NCBI GenBank assembly: GCA_003008705.1 | Contig: PDUO01000001.1 | Location: forward strand, 434,001 to 498,000 | Direction: 5' to 3' | Length of the DNA: 64,000 nt | Source: Pezicula radicicola | Lineage: Eukaryota; Ascomycota; Leotiomycetes; Helotiales; Dermateaceae | Shown: positions 10,201-22,810 of the stretch, in pieces | Position numbering within the stretch: the stretch's first letter is position 1 | Layout: each line of letters starts with the position of its first letter | Position numbers and translations under genes: made by a program | The notes under the pieces: generated by a model | What the model saw: only the letters and a program-made list of their open reading frames with translations | The model's database searches: none | Told to the model about the DNA's origin: nothing

Positions 10201-11810
10201 TTACACAGGCAAGTAAGCATGAATCTTCTTCTCATGAATCTCAGTTCTAACCCGAGCACACAGATCCATAATCTCCTCCCTAGTCATTCCACCACCTTTC
10301 GTCAACACACGCATACTCAACCCATCAAGCCCTTTCAATACATCCTCCTGGAAGTAGGCTCCTAGCATCTTCAAACGATTAGATGCAGGCCAAGTCCCGA
10401 CTGGCCATTGGAAGTACTTTTCTACAACTAGTTCCACCGTCAAGAATCAGTAATGTTTATCTTAGTTTGAATCAAGAGAACCACTTCAAGGTAATAAATA
10501 CCCTATGCCTGGATTGGACATAGACTTTCATGTTAGAGATGTGGGTAAGAAGAGAATATGACATACTATCCACAAAACCTGCCTCTTTCATGAAATTCTT
10601 GTAATTTAGAGGATGTTTCCAAGTCATGCCCATCTTCTCAACTGCATCAGATCTTTTCTGAGTCCAAGTATCCATCGCAGTCCCCTTGAGAGTATCATCG
10701 ATAGCTACAATAGGGAGAACTAGTTCCTGAAGCTCAAGCCAGCCATTAGGTGCTAGGGCTTCGAATGCAGATGCGAAAAGGGGAGCTGGTTTTTGCAAAC
10801 ATCTAGATTTTTAAGCTTTTTTTGTTCCGCATTTATGTGAGATGAGAGATGGTACATACGCAACTAATGCACGTCCGTGAATCAGATCAAACTTTTCATT
10901 GTATAGCCATTTGTCATCAAAATCATCGATTTCGAATCGAGCGTTTGGAGGAAGGCAGCAAGGTTACAGATTAGTTAACCGGAGTGCTAGTATCTGGATG
11001 AAGACTCACTACTCTGGTGTGGTCGGTGATAAATCACTGTAATGCCAAGTAAGCTCCAATACGCTTCCAAATGAGTTCAGTGATCATACGTGCCAAGGAC
11101 TTGAGCTTCTGGATATCGGTTTGCTGAGAAAGTTCAATTTTGAGCTTGAAGTCTAGTGTGGGCTCAATTGCATACCAAATTCGATCGCCCAGCTTCCAGT
11201 TCCAGTACCGAAGTCCAGAACGTATCTTGGGTCTTTCACGGGTGCAAGAACGAGCTCTTCGTTGAGCGTGAGCAGCCACAGATGGTGTTGAATGTCAACT
11301 TGGTGTCAGTAGAGCTCCATAGATTCTGCTTCAGTCTTTAGACATACCAAGGCGTTGCCTTTCTGTCTGGAAGTCACATTAAGTCTACCAGAAGCTGTAC
11401 ATTGAGGGGGAGAAGGCCATTACCTCGTCGTTTGGCAAGACGTATTCTTCCTTTTATTAGTAAGATAATACTAGAAAAGGGGTTCTACTCACTGCCTTCT
11501 TTGTAAGTGTGATAGGTTCTTCCGTTCTCTTCAATAAACTCATATACACTCGGGGTCATCGAAACCGCAGAGGATCTAGACGCCACTTAGTGTTCGCGAC
11601 TACATGGCATTAAGAATGAAATTAATTACGTGGTGCCATCGATTGTTGAGTTATGCTCAGCCGAAGTATCTACCTTTACATCTGTTGGTCAGTGAATGCC
11701 TATCGAACCTTCTCGGGAAGTTTGTTTCTTACAGCAAGATGCTCCAGGGCTTCTTTGGTCACAGCGCCATCAGCCGTCGTTACAACATCTGATTTGGAAA
11801 AGTCCGCCAT
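10201..11810 (-). CDS. LaeA-like SAM-dependent methyltransferase (eleven exons)
   Basis: Splicing by hand gives exons 11810–11733, 11673–11630, 11575–11493, 11446–11424, 11366–11348, 11298–11176, 11123–11090, 11036–11010, 10955–10860, 10802–10567 and 10427–10201. They sum to 990 nt (329 residues). Order of motifs: NGRTYHTYKEGKYVLPNDE, the SAM-binding motif I YVLDFGTGTGSWAIEFA, ANRYPEAQVLGTDLSP, ARFEIDDFDDKW, KFDLIHGRALVA, FEALAPNGWLELQEL, and a C-terminal VEKYFQWPVGTWP. These match the LaeA/UMTA-like methyltransferases near fungal secondary-metabolite genes. Nine of the ten introns are GT–AG. The intron at 10956–11009 (GTGAGT, CTAATC branch) ends in TG, where TTGCTG replaces an expected TTGCAG. 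With that site the conserved frame continues; without it the protein is cut short. The gene is therefore either spliced unusually or recently broken. Confidence 0.8.
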
Positions 11811-13304
11811 ATTCGGTACTGTAATGCTCTGCTTATGTCTTATCTGTACAAGGAAACGCAGAATAGAATGGCATGGAAATCTGCTGTGCTGGCTCATGGT
11901 CGTCCGCTAATGGCGCAGCATCATGTGTGGCCCCACCATTGTGTCCGTATCCCGTTACATACATCAACTCGAGAGCACTTTCCTAAATCAATTGTTTTGA
12001 TCCGGACCTTACGGATTTCTTAATTATTTAGGACTAGTTGCTCTTTCTCCGACTTCCTGGCATTTTAAGGTGATACTTCACGACTCGTTGGTTTCTTCCT
12101 GTCTCATACAGGAAGACTCTCTCCACAGCTGTAAAGCGCCACGATTCTGACGTATCATCTCGGAATCTGCAACGTGCTACGACGGATACTCCTGCGCCTC
12201 TTGCAAGGCACAGTCAGTCCTACGAGGATCAAGAAACTTCATCTTCGTATGAGCAGTAACCCAGGAAAACTTCGTTAGCTTGACTTTCAGTCATATGGTA
12301 TCTACAGCATGATACCAGGACGCTGATTATTACTGAAAAGAAGTAGAGTTATGTTTGGATGGATGTTAAGCTTTCTGAGGGTGCGCTTTGAGTAATTACG
12401 CTCTTGCGACACACCATGCATCAGCACACATCTCTCCTGCCAGCAATCTCAACCACAATACTCCGTATCCTCAAATCTACTCGGCGATGGCACATCAAAT
12501 TCGGCAACTCGAGGCTGGAAGGTGATGCTTGGCCCCAAGATTACTCTTAGTTGCACTCCCTGTATACTCACTAAAAAGTATTGTCAATTTCAATGCTGAG
12601 GATAGAGCTCATCTACCATTTTATTGGGCAAGTTCTTCTTTCCGGGGGGGAGGCTGGTGGAGCACCGGGAGGCTGTTTTGCTAGCGAAATCCGGGGGTGC
12701 TTGCTTTAGCGAGCTGTCCCCTGGATTCTCATGTGTAATAGCGTGCTAAGTTTGGCATCGTGCAAACAGCGATTTACACCTCCCTCATCCCTCAAAGGCA
12801 TCATGATCATCGTAGCCAGTATATTGAAGCAACGATTTGGAATGATTGAATACCATCGAAACTTACTGCAGCATATGATGCCTCTTAAAACGTACGGTAC
12901 TTACTTAGTGTAGTAAGGTTTCTGGCCAGAGCTCTTCGTTTTATACTCTGGTAAACTGCAAGGACAGTTGAGCCTCCGGAGATGCAGTTTTCGTCTGTCA
13001 TATATTACGTTACGTTTGGAAGCTTTCGAAGCAAAATGCAGCCATGCGATGGCGAGCTACCTATTGCATATTGCCAATGTACTGTATATGAAGGAGCGGT
13101 AAGAGGCACTGAACACGTTCTAGTAGATTTGTTCTTTATCCTCTTTGTACCAGTATTTCCTAACTACTCACAGTTTCCTTCAACCCCCATTTGAAAGCCG
13201 GGAGTTAAACTGTTGAGTGTCTTTGGCAAAAAGGCCATGTGAGCCCGGGGAATATTTTTAAGAGAGAAAGCTTCTGCTGACTTCCGGTCCCGAGCCCCGC
13301 CAAA
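11811..13304. other. Long intergenic region upstream of methyltransferase and HPP gene
   Basis: About 1.5 kb between two divergent genes must contain both promoters. No protein family was recognised in it. A G-rich patch with GGGGGGG lies near 12643–12650. A short open stretch on the + strand around 12100–12260 codes for a low-complexity Ser/Gln-rich peptide without features; I do not call it. Confidence 0.45.
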
Positions 13305-14303
13305 ATGCCAGACACATCTTTCGAGTTTGATATAGACAGATATCTCAACCCCTACATTCCACACTCAAGAATCTATCTCCTCCCAAAGCCAGTATCATGG
13401 CTCCTAGGCTACCGTTCATCCCCAAGACCACCAGTCGGAAGACTTCTCGTTGCCTTTTGGTCACTCATCGGGGCAGTTGCAGGTATTTCCATAGTCGAAG
13501 CAGTATACCACACGGAGCCTATACGATCTCAAGGAACTCCAATCATCATAGCTAGTTTAGTAAGTTTCTCTTTACTAATTTAAGTAAAGCTAACAAGAAG
13601 CCGGTAGGGAGCAGCAGCGATTCTAGAATACAACGTAATTAACTCACCGCTAGCTCAACCACGCCCAGCAATACTAGGCCAACTATTCGCAACCGTCATC
13701 GGTGTTGGCATCACTAAGCTCTTCGCACGATTGGAGAACTTCAACGATCTAAGATGGCTCACTGGTGCTTTATCCGTAGGAGCAGTATCGGCTGTCATGA
13801 CTTTGACCAACACTGTCCATCCTCCAGCAGGCGCGACTGCACTCGTCCCTGCCACAAACCCTATTGTGACCGAAATGGGATGGTTCTTCGTGCCTGTCGT
13901 CTTGCTGGGAACTGTCTTGATACTAGCAACTGCATGCGTGGTAAACAACATACAGAGGACCTTTCCAGTATTCTGGTGGACACCTGAGGATTTGCGAACC
14001 CCCAGGCACGAGGATGTTGAAAACACTGCCAGTCGCCAGAAGGAAGAGGAAGGACGGGAAAAAGAGTACATGGGTCCAAATGAGCGTTCGATACATATCA
14101 CGGGCGAGAAGATTGTAACTCCGAATTGGTTATCTCTCTCTCATGAGGAGCACGAAATGCTCGAGGTCCTCCGCTCGAAATTGCAGGGCTTGGGCTTAGG
14201 ACCTTTGAGTACAAGAGAATCAGATAAGACTTGTATTCCGGAACAAGCTCAGGAAACGACAAAGCCAGCAGCTAAGGAAGAAGCCCAAAACTACTCTATA
14301 TAA
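13305..14303 (+). CDS. HPP-family integral membrane protein
   Basis: Two exons (13305–13559 and 13608–14303) encode 316 residues. The intron begins GTAAGT and ends GGTAG. The HPP signature is present as NTVHPPAGATALVPA, with membrane segments before and after it (LVAFWSLIGAVAGISIV, IIIASLGAAAILEYN, PRPAILGQLFATVIGVG, MGWFFVPVVLLGTVLILATACVV). This fits the four-helix HPP domain. A cytosolic tail of about 120 residues follows, charged and rich in Glu and Lys. Some plant and bacterial HPP proteins have been linked to nitrite transport, but the fungal role is not settled and I assign none. The start at 13305 (CCAAAATGCC) is the first ATG in frame. The gene converges on the Cys-rich surface-protein gene, whose stop is about 150 bp away. 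Confidence 0.9.
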
Positions 14304-14450
14304 GCTTCCTCGAAATTTTGGCTATGCTTATCAGCATACATAATACCATCAACCATCATAAAACCGAAATACAAGCGCCAAACAAGCCCAACCCAACCAC
14401 ATGAAAAGCTTCCAACAACCAATTCCCGAATTCACGTCGGCCCTCCACTG

Positions 14451-15612
14451 CTAAATAACCAAATACTTCGATACCAAAACCCACAATGCAGAAAAACCGC
14501 CTAACTCCTCACTCCACAAAAAAAGCGCAGCAATCATGAAGCCCAATAAACCAACCACAGCACTAACACCCAGAGAAGAACTCGCAGCACCCGTATACTG
14601 AGGCGAAGCCGGCGTCGTAGCATTACCTTGTGGAGACGACACAGGACTAGAACTTGCTTTCTCCGTATGGCTACATGAAGCAATAGTCGTAGCAGTTTCC
14701 GCAATCGTGGTTGTCAACGAAGTATGAACTGCTACACTACTTGTAGACGTCGTTGTAGCGGTTGGTTTCTTGGTAGAAGAGAAGACGAGGTTGACGGGTG
14801 CAATTGAAGGCAAGACAATAGAGACATGACGAATTGATGTCGAGTGCAAGGTCGCTGGATCAGTGGAAACTGGACTTGGGGTCGTATCGACTGGTGAAGA
14901 TGCAGTTTCGGTTGGGTTCCGAGATGCGGAGAAGACGAGATTTACTGGCGGGACTGAGAGGTGAAGGGATACATGAGGTATTGGTTTTAGAGCTATGGAA
15001 ATAGGCACTAGTGCTGTTGGAATAGGGACTGTGATGGGTTCTGCCGGGGGATGGACCTCTAATGCTGATTCTGATGATGGTGGTGGAGGAACGAAACCTT
15101 GACGGATACCACAATCATTTACATCTTCACCCTAAACCAGCCAATGACCGTCAGCCATCCCTTCCACTTTTTTTTCACTTGAAAAGTATGGTAAATAGAT
15201 ATACCGATGGATACAGAAACTTACAGTATTGCAACAGAACCCAGCGACAGGAGCGCAGAATTGATCTTTAGGACAATAACTATCATCAAGAGGACAACAA
15301 GTCTATTCAAGAATTCATCAGTAACTGTCTTTCGTTTCGTTTGAACTGAACTGAACTGAGATGAGATGAGATGTGGAGAAGTGAAAAAGGAGTATATACC
15401 TCTCCAACCGTAGGATCATAACACATCTTACTAGTCGAATCCCCACAAACCAACCCACCATGTCCTAAAGCCTTCTGACAACCAATCTCATCTCTCTCCC
15501 CAATCCCAAGCCCAATATTCCTATGTTGCGCATGATGGAACCTAGGTTCCGCAACAACGAAAACAAGGAGCTTCGCTACTAAAAAGCCGAAGGTAAAAAT
15601 AGTTGCTCTCAT
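14451..15612 (-). CDS. Cys-rich, Ser/Thr-stalked surface protein with an internal repeat
   Basis: Three exons (15612–15400, 15302–15225, 15131–14451) give 323 residues. Residues 1–21 form a signal peptide (MRATIFTFGFLVAKLLVFVVA). A Cys-rich domain follows, including IGCQKALG, LVCGDSTSKMCYDP, TCCPLDDSYCPKDQFC and GFCCNT, with VNDCG closing it. A long Ser/Thr/Pro-rich stalk comes next. Two related units each carry HVS, a few hydrophobic residues and PVNLVFS, about 50 residues apart. A hydrophobic segment (VSAVVGLLGFMIAALFLW) lies 18–35 residues from the C terminus, so it looks like a single membrane span more than a GPI signal. The family is not recognised; the architecture is that of fungal wall or surface adhesin-like proteins. 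All splice signals are canonical and the frame closes exactly. Confidence 0.8.
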
Positions 15613-16741
15613 TATGGTGCTAAGAGTTCTGTAACAGTGATGGGTTTGTATTTTTTCAAAGTAGAAGAAAACAAGGATCGGATCTTAGTTGTAAATTATA
15701 TCTTGAAGGATGTTGTTATGAGAACGGACTTGAAGGGTTTTGTCACTGGAAGGAAGAGGCAGGACACTTCGTAATTTTGGTTGGGGCTGGCTTATAACAT
15801 GGAACGAACAGTTTCTCTCGTGGCTTGTGTGTTGTGAAGGGCACGCGTTGGAGAATGTAGGAGTAAAACTGATGCAAGTAATCAGTACTGACTAGGAATG
15901 AGGACCACCAGATATTTCCACCGGCTTCTAGGCGGTGTTTGCTTGCTTGCCATAGATATTAGAAAGCTACTATGTCATCAAATTCAAAACTTCCAATCTC
16001 TGGTTTTCTTTGCAAAAGATGTCCTGAAGGTAGAAGATAGTATATTACATCTATCTCTTTTTATCATCTTTCCTTTATGTTATATGGTGCTGCACTTCTA
16101 CGTTGTTGAAAACACAGGAATGTAAAGCCTTAGCCATGTCTCACATCAAATTTTCTTTTCTCCAAACTATCAAATCGCACAGGTTGGGTCACATCGATGA
16201 AATTTTTACAGAAGAGGAAGTCTAGAATGCTAAGACGGTTGAAAAAAAGGCCCCTTATTACTTTGTTTACCTATCCTCCTATATTAAGCGACGAACTTAT
16301 AGAACTTCCCGTCTATCGGCTATCGTTAGTCACTAATCTGCAGTTCAGTCTTTATAATGAATGAGTGGCATTGGCGAAAGATGGCTCGTGTATTCAGTAT
16401 GGACAAGCTGGGTTACATCAAATACTCTCAAAATTCATAGAGGAAAGCTACGAGTTATTGATATAGGTCACCTAGGTAGGTACAGTACACATCATACTTT
16501 GAAATCAAATACCGTAATTTGAGGTTCTTGACATCATACAAATAATAAATAATAGCCACTGTGATTCTCACTATAGCTTAGGTCTATAACAGGAGACAAC
16601 TTGTCGTCCTGTGCCCATCTAATTATGAGCGAAAGACTCATCATCCTGATGCCAACTCCATCGCCATGCCCAAAATTCATCGCTACATCTTTTCTCATAC
16701 AACATTGCATTGCCACCAATGCATGAGATGCTATCTTCCAA
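15613..16741. other. Intergenic region, no gene seen
   Basis: About 1.1 kb separates the Cys-rich protein start from the stop of the Izh3-like gene. It holds the promoter of the former. GGTACAGTAC, a motif recurring in this window, lies at about 16479–16488. No coding sequence is supported. Confidence 0.45.
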
Positions 16742-18287
16742 TTAATAAGAAGCACACCCATTATCGGCTCTAGCGAATGCTCCAGCAAAGAAAGATCCCA
16801 TGGCTTGGTAATGAAATAGGATACCTCCTAGAACAGCGAAATGCCATAAGTTGTGACTACCTCCGATGTAGTCAAAGGCACCAGGGCACCATCTCTCGGG
16901 TACTTTACTCGCATAAACGAAAGCTCCTACAAGATATACAGTGATGCTCTTAGCGATAGGGGCATAAAACCCCCAAGCCCAAGCTCCACCGCGTATCCAA
17001 TTAAGCTGGAACACAGGCGCGAAGCCACTGGCACCGAGCGTTACATAGAATGCTACTCGTGCCCAAGCCATATCTTGACGGTTGAAGGTAGGGTGCCATG
17101 GGAACATGACTCCCCCAATTCCCAATGTTGCCGTGAGCGTCATATACACCCAACGACTCACTGGCTCGCAGTAGAATGCTGTATATTCGGTTGTCATGAT
17201 TGAAGCTGCAATCAGTAGAGATATTCCCGTGTAATCGACACAGGCAAATCTTTCCATCAACGTTTGATCTGCCACACAGTTCATAGTATGCCACATTGTG
17301 CTGCAGACAAGGCATTTGCAGGCGGCGAAGAAGAAGACGGCCGCGATGAAGACGTCTGTGTTAGTGCTGAGGGAGAAATTGGTGCTCGTCGGGTAAAAGT
17401 AAAATGCAATGGACAGAACTATGAAAAGACCAATGGCGTGTGACCAGATGTTAACCAGCTCATTTGAGATCCCAAACATGGACCACACGCAGTCCACCTT
17501 GGATTCGGTATAGCGATAGCCTTTGACGATATGTGGGTTGATACGCCATGGTATGGGCAGATCTTCGTACCGAATAAGACCGTTTTCCCGAGCTCGTAAG
17601 ATAGCACCTTCAATATGTTCTTCCAGCGTCTCTGCTGCTTTCCTGGCTCTTTCTATCCCCTCATCAACCACCTCACTGGCCTTTTTAATCCCCCCATCTA
17701 CCACTTTTCTTCCCTCGTCCATGAGACTTCCAGCGGCACCAACAAAACCTTGCTCCCGCATTTTATAAGCCCGTGCCTCGAAATTCGAGAGGATGACTTC
17801 CAATAGCCCCATCCCCGTATTCACTTTCTCCTCTAGGGTCTCCTTCGCTGCTAGGGCATCGTGATATCTACTCTCCACCGTCTCCACCATGACCTTGGCT
17901 CTCCGCCTGCCCGCCCCAATTACCTCGTCGGAAACTTGAGAGCATCGTGCTCTTACAGCCTGTAATGTCGCATAGGCTCGAGAGATCCCGGCATCGATAT
18001 TGAGGTGTTCGTAATTCTCCAGAAAGTCCAACCTCCGCTCTAGTTCGGAAAGGAAAATATCAACCTTTTGAGTGCTTAGTACAGCTTGGTATAAAGCGAG
18101 CGAAGAGGAATACCTTTAGTAGTAGTCTATCATCGCCGTCTATGGAGTTGTCTGAACTGTTCCGTCTTGGATGATATGATGAATTCCTACGTCGAGACAG
18201 AGGCTTTCTTTCTTCGAAGCCTGTTGCCTTTGCTGGCGTGATGTCTTCGTAGGACTCTACGGTCAAAGAGGGCGAGGTGCAAGCCAT
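16742..18287 (-). CDS. IZH3: Izh3-like PAQR/haemolysin-III family membrane protein
   Basis: Two exons (18287–18114 and 18064–16742) give 498 residues. The first 60 residues are Ser/Arg-rich. About 170 charged, helix-forming residues follow (AGSLMDEGRKVVDGG, ETLEEHIEGAILRAREN). The rest is a seven-helix PAQR domain with its three metal-site motifs: NELVNIWSHAIG, the Ser...His pair in CSTMWHTMN, and SHNLWHFAVLGGILFHY near the C terminus. The proximal RYTESKVDCVWSMFGISNE also fits. Yeast Izh proteins affect zinc and sterol/lipid homeostasis. The adiponectin receptors of the same superfamily act as ceramidases. The long N-terminal extension is the feature that points to Izh3 among the paralogues. 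The next gene upstream is CYP51, also on the minus strand. Confidence 0.9.
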
Positions 18288-19185
18288 GGCGAATTTGAAG
18301 ATGCGTCGTAGGTCGGAGGAGATGAGAACGAATGAGGCGGCGATCAAGGTGGGGTCAAAGCATCAATAAACAAAACGATCGAAGGAGAGGAGGAGAGAAG
18401 GAGAGGAGATGGGGTTAAAATGGACGAATGAACACCTTGGGCTATCGATAACAGAGGAATGAAACAAAGGAATGAGGTTGACGCCCAGGTCTCAGAAGTT
18501 TCGCACTGAAGGTCTGCAGGACCACGAGAGTACAAATAGGGTTGTAATTGGGTTGTAGTCGTGTTCCGGGTGTAGATCCGCTTTTTTCTGTTGAGCTGTC
18601 AGCGCAAGGTAAATTGAATCCCTCGGCAAAAGGGCTCCGATGTCTTGGGAATTGCTTTCAATAAAGATATTATATCTATCTATATATTATGGGAGCTCCT
18701 TCAGACCTACTGTGCCTAACAAATTACCCTGCGCTGACGAGAGACGGATATTGTAGGGAAGTACAGTATTTCGTACAGGCGCACGAGGCGTAAAGGTTAC
18801 GCACAATTCCAGAAGCTAAGGTAGCTAATAATTTAAATAGTCAAAGTAAGTGATGCGATGCGATAACGGATTGGCTCTAAAGGGACTCCGAAGCAGGCAT
18901 TTGCATGTGCTTTCTTGCGGTCCCTGCAGGCCTGCCGCTATTGCTTTACCACCACCGATACTACAACTCTGCAAAGCCAAGAGCGAATCAAAGACCTAGG
19001 AGCGCCTCAGCCCAATCATGTTACGTCTCGCGAACGATTACTTGTGATGCTACCCTACGCTGAGAGGAAGTCTCCAAGAGCCTGTGTCTTGTGTATTGTG
19101 TATTATTAAGTATAGAGTATAGTAAAGGCACTTCCCAAAACGCCAACAATGCAATCCATTCACTAGTCATTCAACCTCGTGCCCA
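18288..19185. other. Intergenic region between Izh3-like gene and CYP51
   Basis: About 0.9 kb holds the Izh3 promoter and the CYP51 3' flank. Sequence near 18760–18778 has GTACAGTATTTCGTACAG. A small AT-rich patch (TATATCTATCTATATATTAT) sits near 18670–18690. No gene was seen. Confidence 0.45.
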
Positions 19186-20861
<1,676 letters not shown>

Positions 20862-22456
20862 CTTGCTTATGCGAGATGGGAATGCCAATAGTGCTAATGA
20901 ATATTGCAGCAATGGAGGTCGGGAATTGTCGAGGTTTTGAGGTGTCCCTTTAATTTGTGAGCCAGCACGCAGTATCCCTGCCGAGATTGTTAAGCCTCGT
21001 CAATTGCCGACCGATCAGGAACAGTGAAGTTGGAACACCCAATCAGCACACCTCATTTTCGTATTCGTGACGGATGGTCTTCTACCGGCCAGATAAAGTC
21101 GCCTGATGGCATTCGAGGGTGTGATTCTGTCGAGTAATAGCACGATGTTTATTAATTTTCTATGGACCGCAACGACACACCACCACCGCAGACCATGATG
21201 AGCATCTCACTCCAGCGCATCTTGCCATTCACAGCCCCGAATGTAATCTCAAAACCACTCATCTTGGGCAGGGGCTCGAAGACGAAGACGAAAACGAGGT
21301 GTCATCATTATCTTGCAGCGACAGCAGTCCGGATTGATCAGGCAGGTAAACATTTGATGTCATTCCATTGTTATTTTAATAAGCTTTGGTCAGGCTTAAA
21401 TGTTTAGTTATGTAAGAATAAGGCAAGTTATACTATTTCGTGTTTACACCGATGAGCTACTGAAGTTAAGCCAGTTACTCAGTTAGTTCAGACATCGACT
21501 ATCCAACTGTCCAATACACTATGGCTCAGACATCAAGTCACTCACGCCGTCCCCGCTGAGCAATGCTTAGTATGCCGCGCCGCCAACTTAGGCCTATTTG
21601 TTGTGGAGAATGAAGGTGTTCAACTTAAAAGGTACTAAGATTAGACATCTTGTGAACTCTATAGTTTGGTACAGTATGAATGGATATCTCTCCTTCGATC
21701 TCCCAGGAGAAAAGAAGAGGTCTGCTTCTCTACTTCTGTCTACCTGCGGACGTGATGAGCACTAGGCTTGTTGTTTGAGGAAACAATACTCACTCTTACT
21801 AATGTCTAATAGGATGCTTGCTTGTTGAAGAGTTTAGTGGTTGATCAAGGCTTGTTAGTTGCAGAGACTGTAGTAAATGGATCTCCACAAAAACCACCAC
21901 GTTAAAGGTCGAGGTCGCTTAGTAGAGAAGGCGGCACGGTTATTTGCAATTATTCGAGCCTCGGATCTGGAAGATGTGCTAGGTAGGTTTTATAGACACT
22001 GAAAAGAAAACGAGGCCTTTCAGCAATACCTTGCCACTACAATCTTCCTCCAACAACTCAGTTCATCTTCTTTCGATCATCTATTAGTCTCTTCTCAACC
22101 TACCATTCGCAAGACTGTTCAACTCTCCTTTAAGGCCATATGATGAGGGTATGGATCATAGTAGATGTTGCAGCTACCTTCGCTAAATGCTTTGTGGTAG
22201 ATGTAGGAAGAGAAGAGATGATTGTGTACGGAGTATTCCAGCAAGAAACACCGCTCTTCAAATCAAGTGGGTTACTTAAGTTCTATTTCTTATATCTCAA
22301 TAGATAGCCATTAAAAAAAGATCACTTGCAAAGCAATTAGTACGGTACTTAACAGCGAAGACTCCGAGTAAAGACTTGCCCGACCGACCCTGCAGTAGAG
22401 AATACCCATGTAATGACTCAAGAGTATCCCACGCCGCCTTACGGGCTGACTTGCTC
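20862..22456. other. Intergenic region upstream of CYP51
   Basis: About 1.6 kb with no supported gene. It must contain the CYP51 promoter, nearest to 20862–21160, including a CCAAT pentamer (CACCCAATCAGC) near 21037–21048. I saw no tandem duplication or transposon close to the CYP51 start, the usual cause of promoter-driven azole resistance. The right part leads to the inverted-repeat element. Confidence 0.5.
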
Positions 22457-22695
22457 CGGAGCCCGATAACTACCTTATTTCATAACTCGATTTTCGATTT
22501 TCGCGAAAACACTATAATACTTACTTTTTACTATATATTTTACTTTATAGTAATATAATATTAAAATTAATACTTCTAGAAGTTATTATTTTACGAATTA
22601 TAGTATTTCTTAATCTTTTACTCCTAATATAACTAACTATAGTGTTATGTTTTTACGAAAATCGAGTTATGAAATAAGGTAGTTATCGGGCTCCG
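22457..22695. mobile_element. 239-bp MITE-like inverted-repeat element
   Basis: The ends are a perfect 40-bp inverted repeat: CGGAGCCCGATAACTACC... on the left and its reverse complement ...GGTAGTTATCGGGCTCCG on the right. The pairing continues imperfectly inward (ACACTATA / TATAGTGTT). The middle is very AT-rich with no open frame. The flanks, GACTTGCTC at 22448–22456 and TACTTGCGC at 22696–22704, match at 7 of 9 bases, which could be a degraded 9-bp target duplication as made by Mutator-like elements. It is non-autonomous and ends about 115 bp before the start codon of the histidine phosphatase gene. Confidence 0.85.
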
Positions 22696-22810
22696 TACTT
22701 GCGCCTATCGGTATCGGAGCTTCCAACTCCACCAATGTCTTGACCCCACGATTTTCGAAAGGCACCCAAGTTGTGCCCAGGGTTTTCGTATTACAAGCTG
22801 GGGCTACAAT

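Noticed and set aside
21000..22376. Possible transposon relic upstream of CYP51
   Set aside because: No transposase fragment, terminal repeat or target duplication was found apart from the separate 239-bp element.
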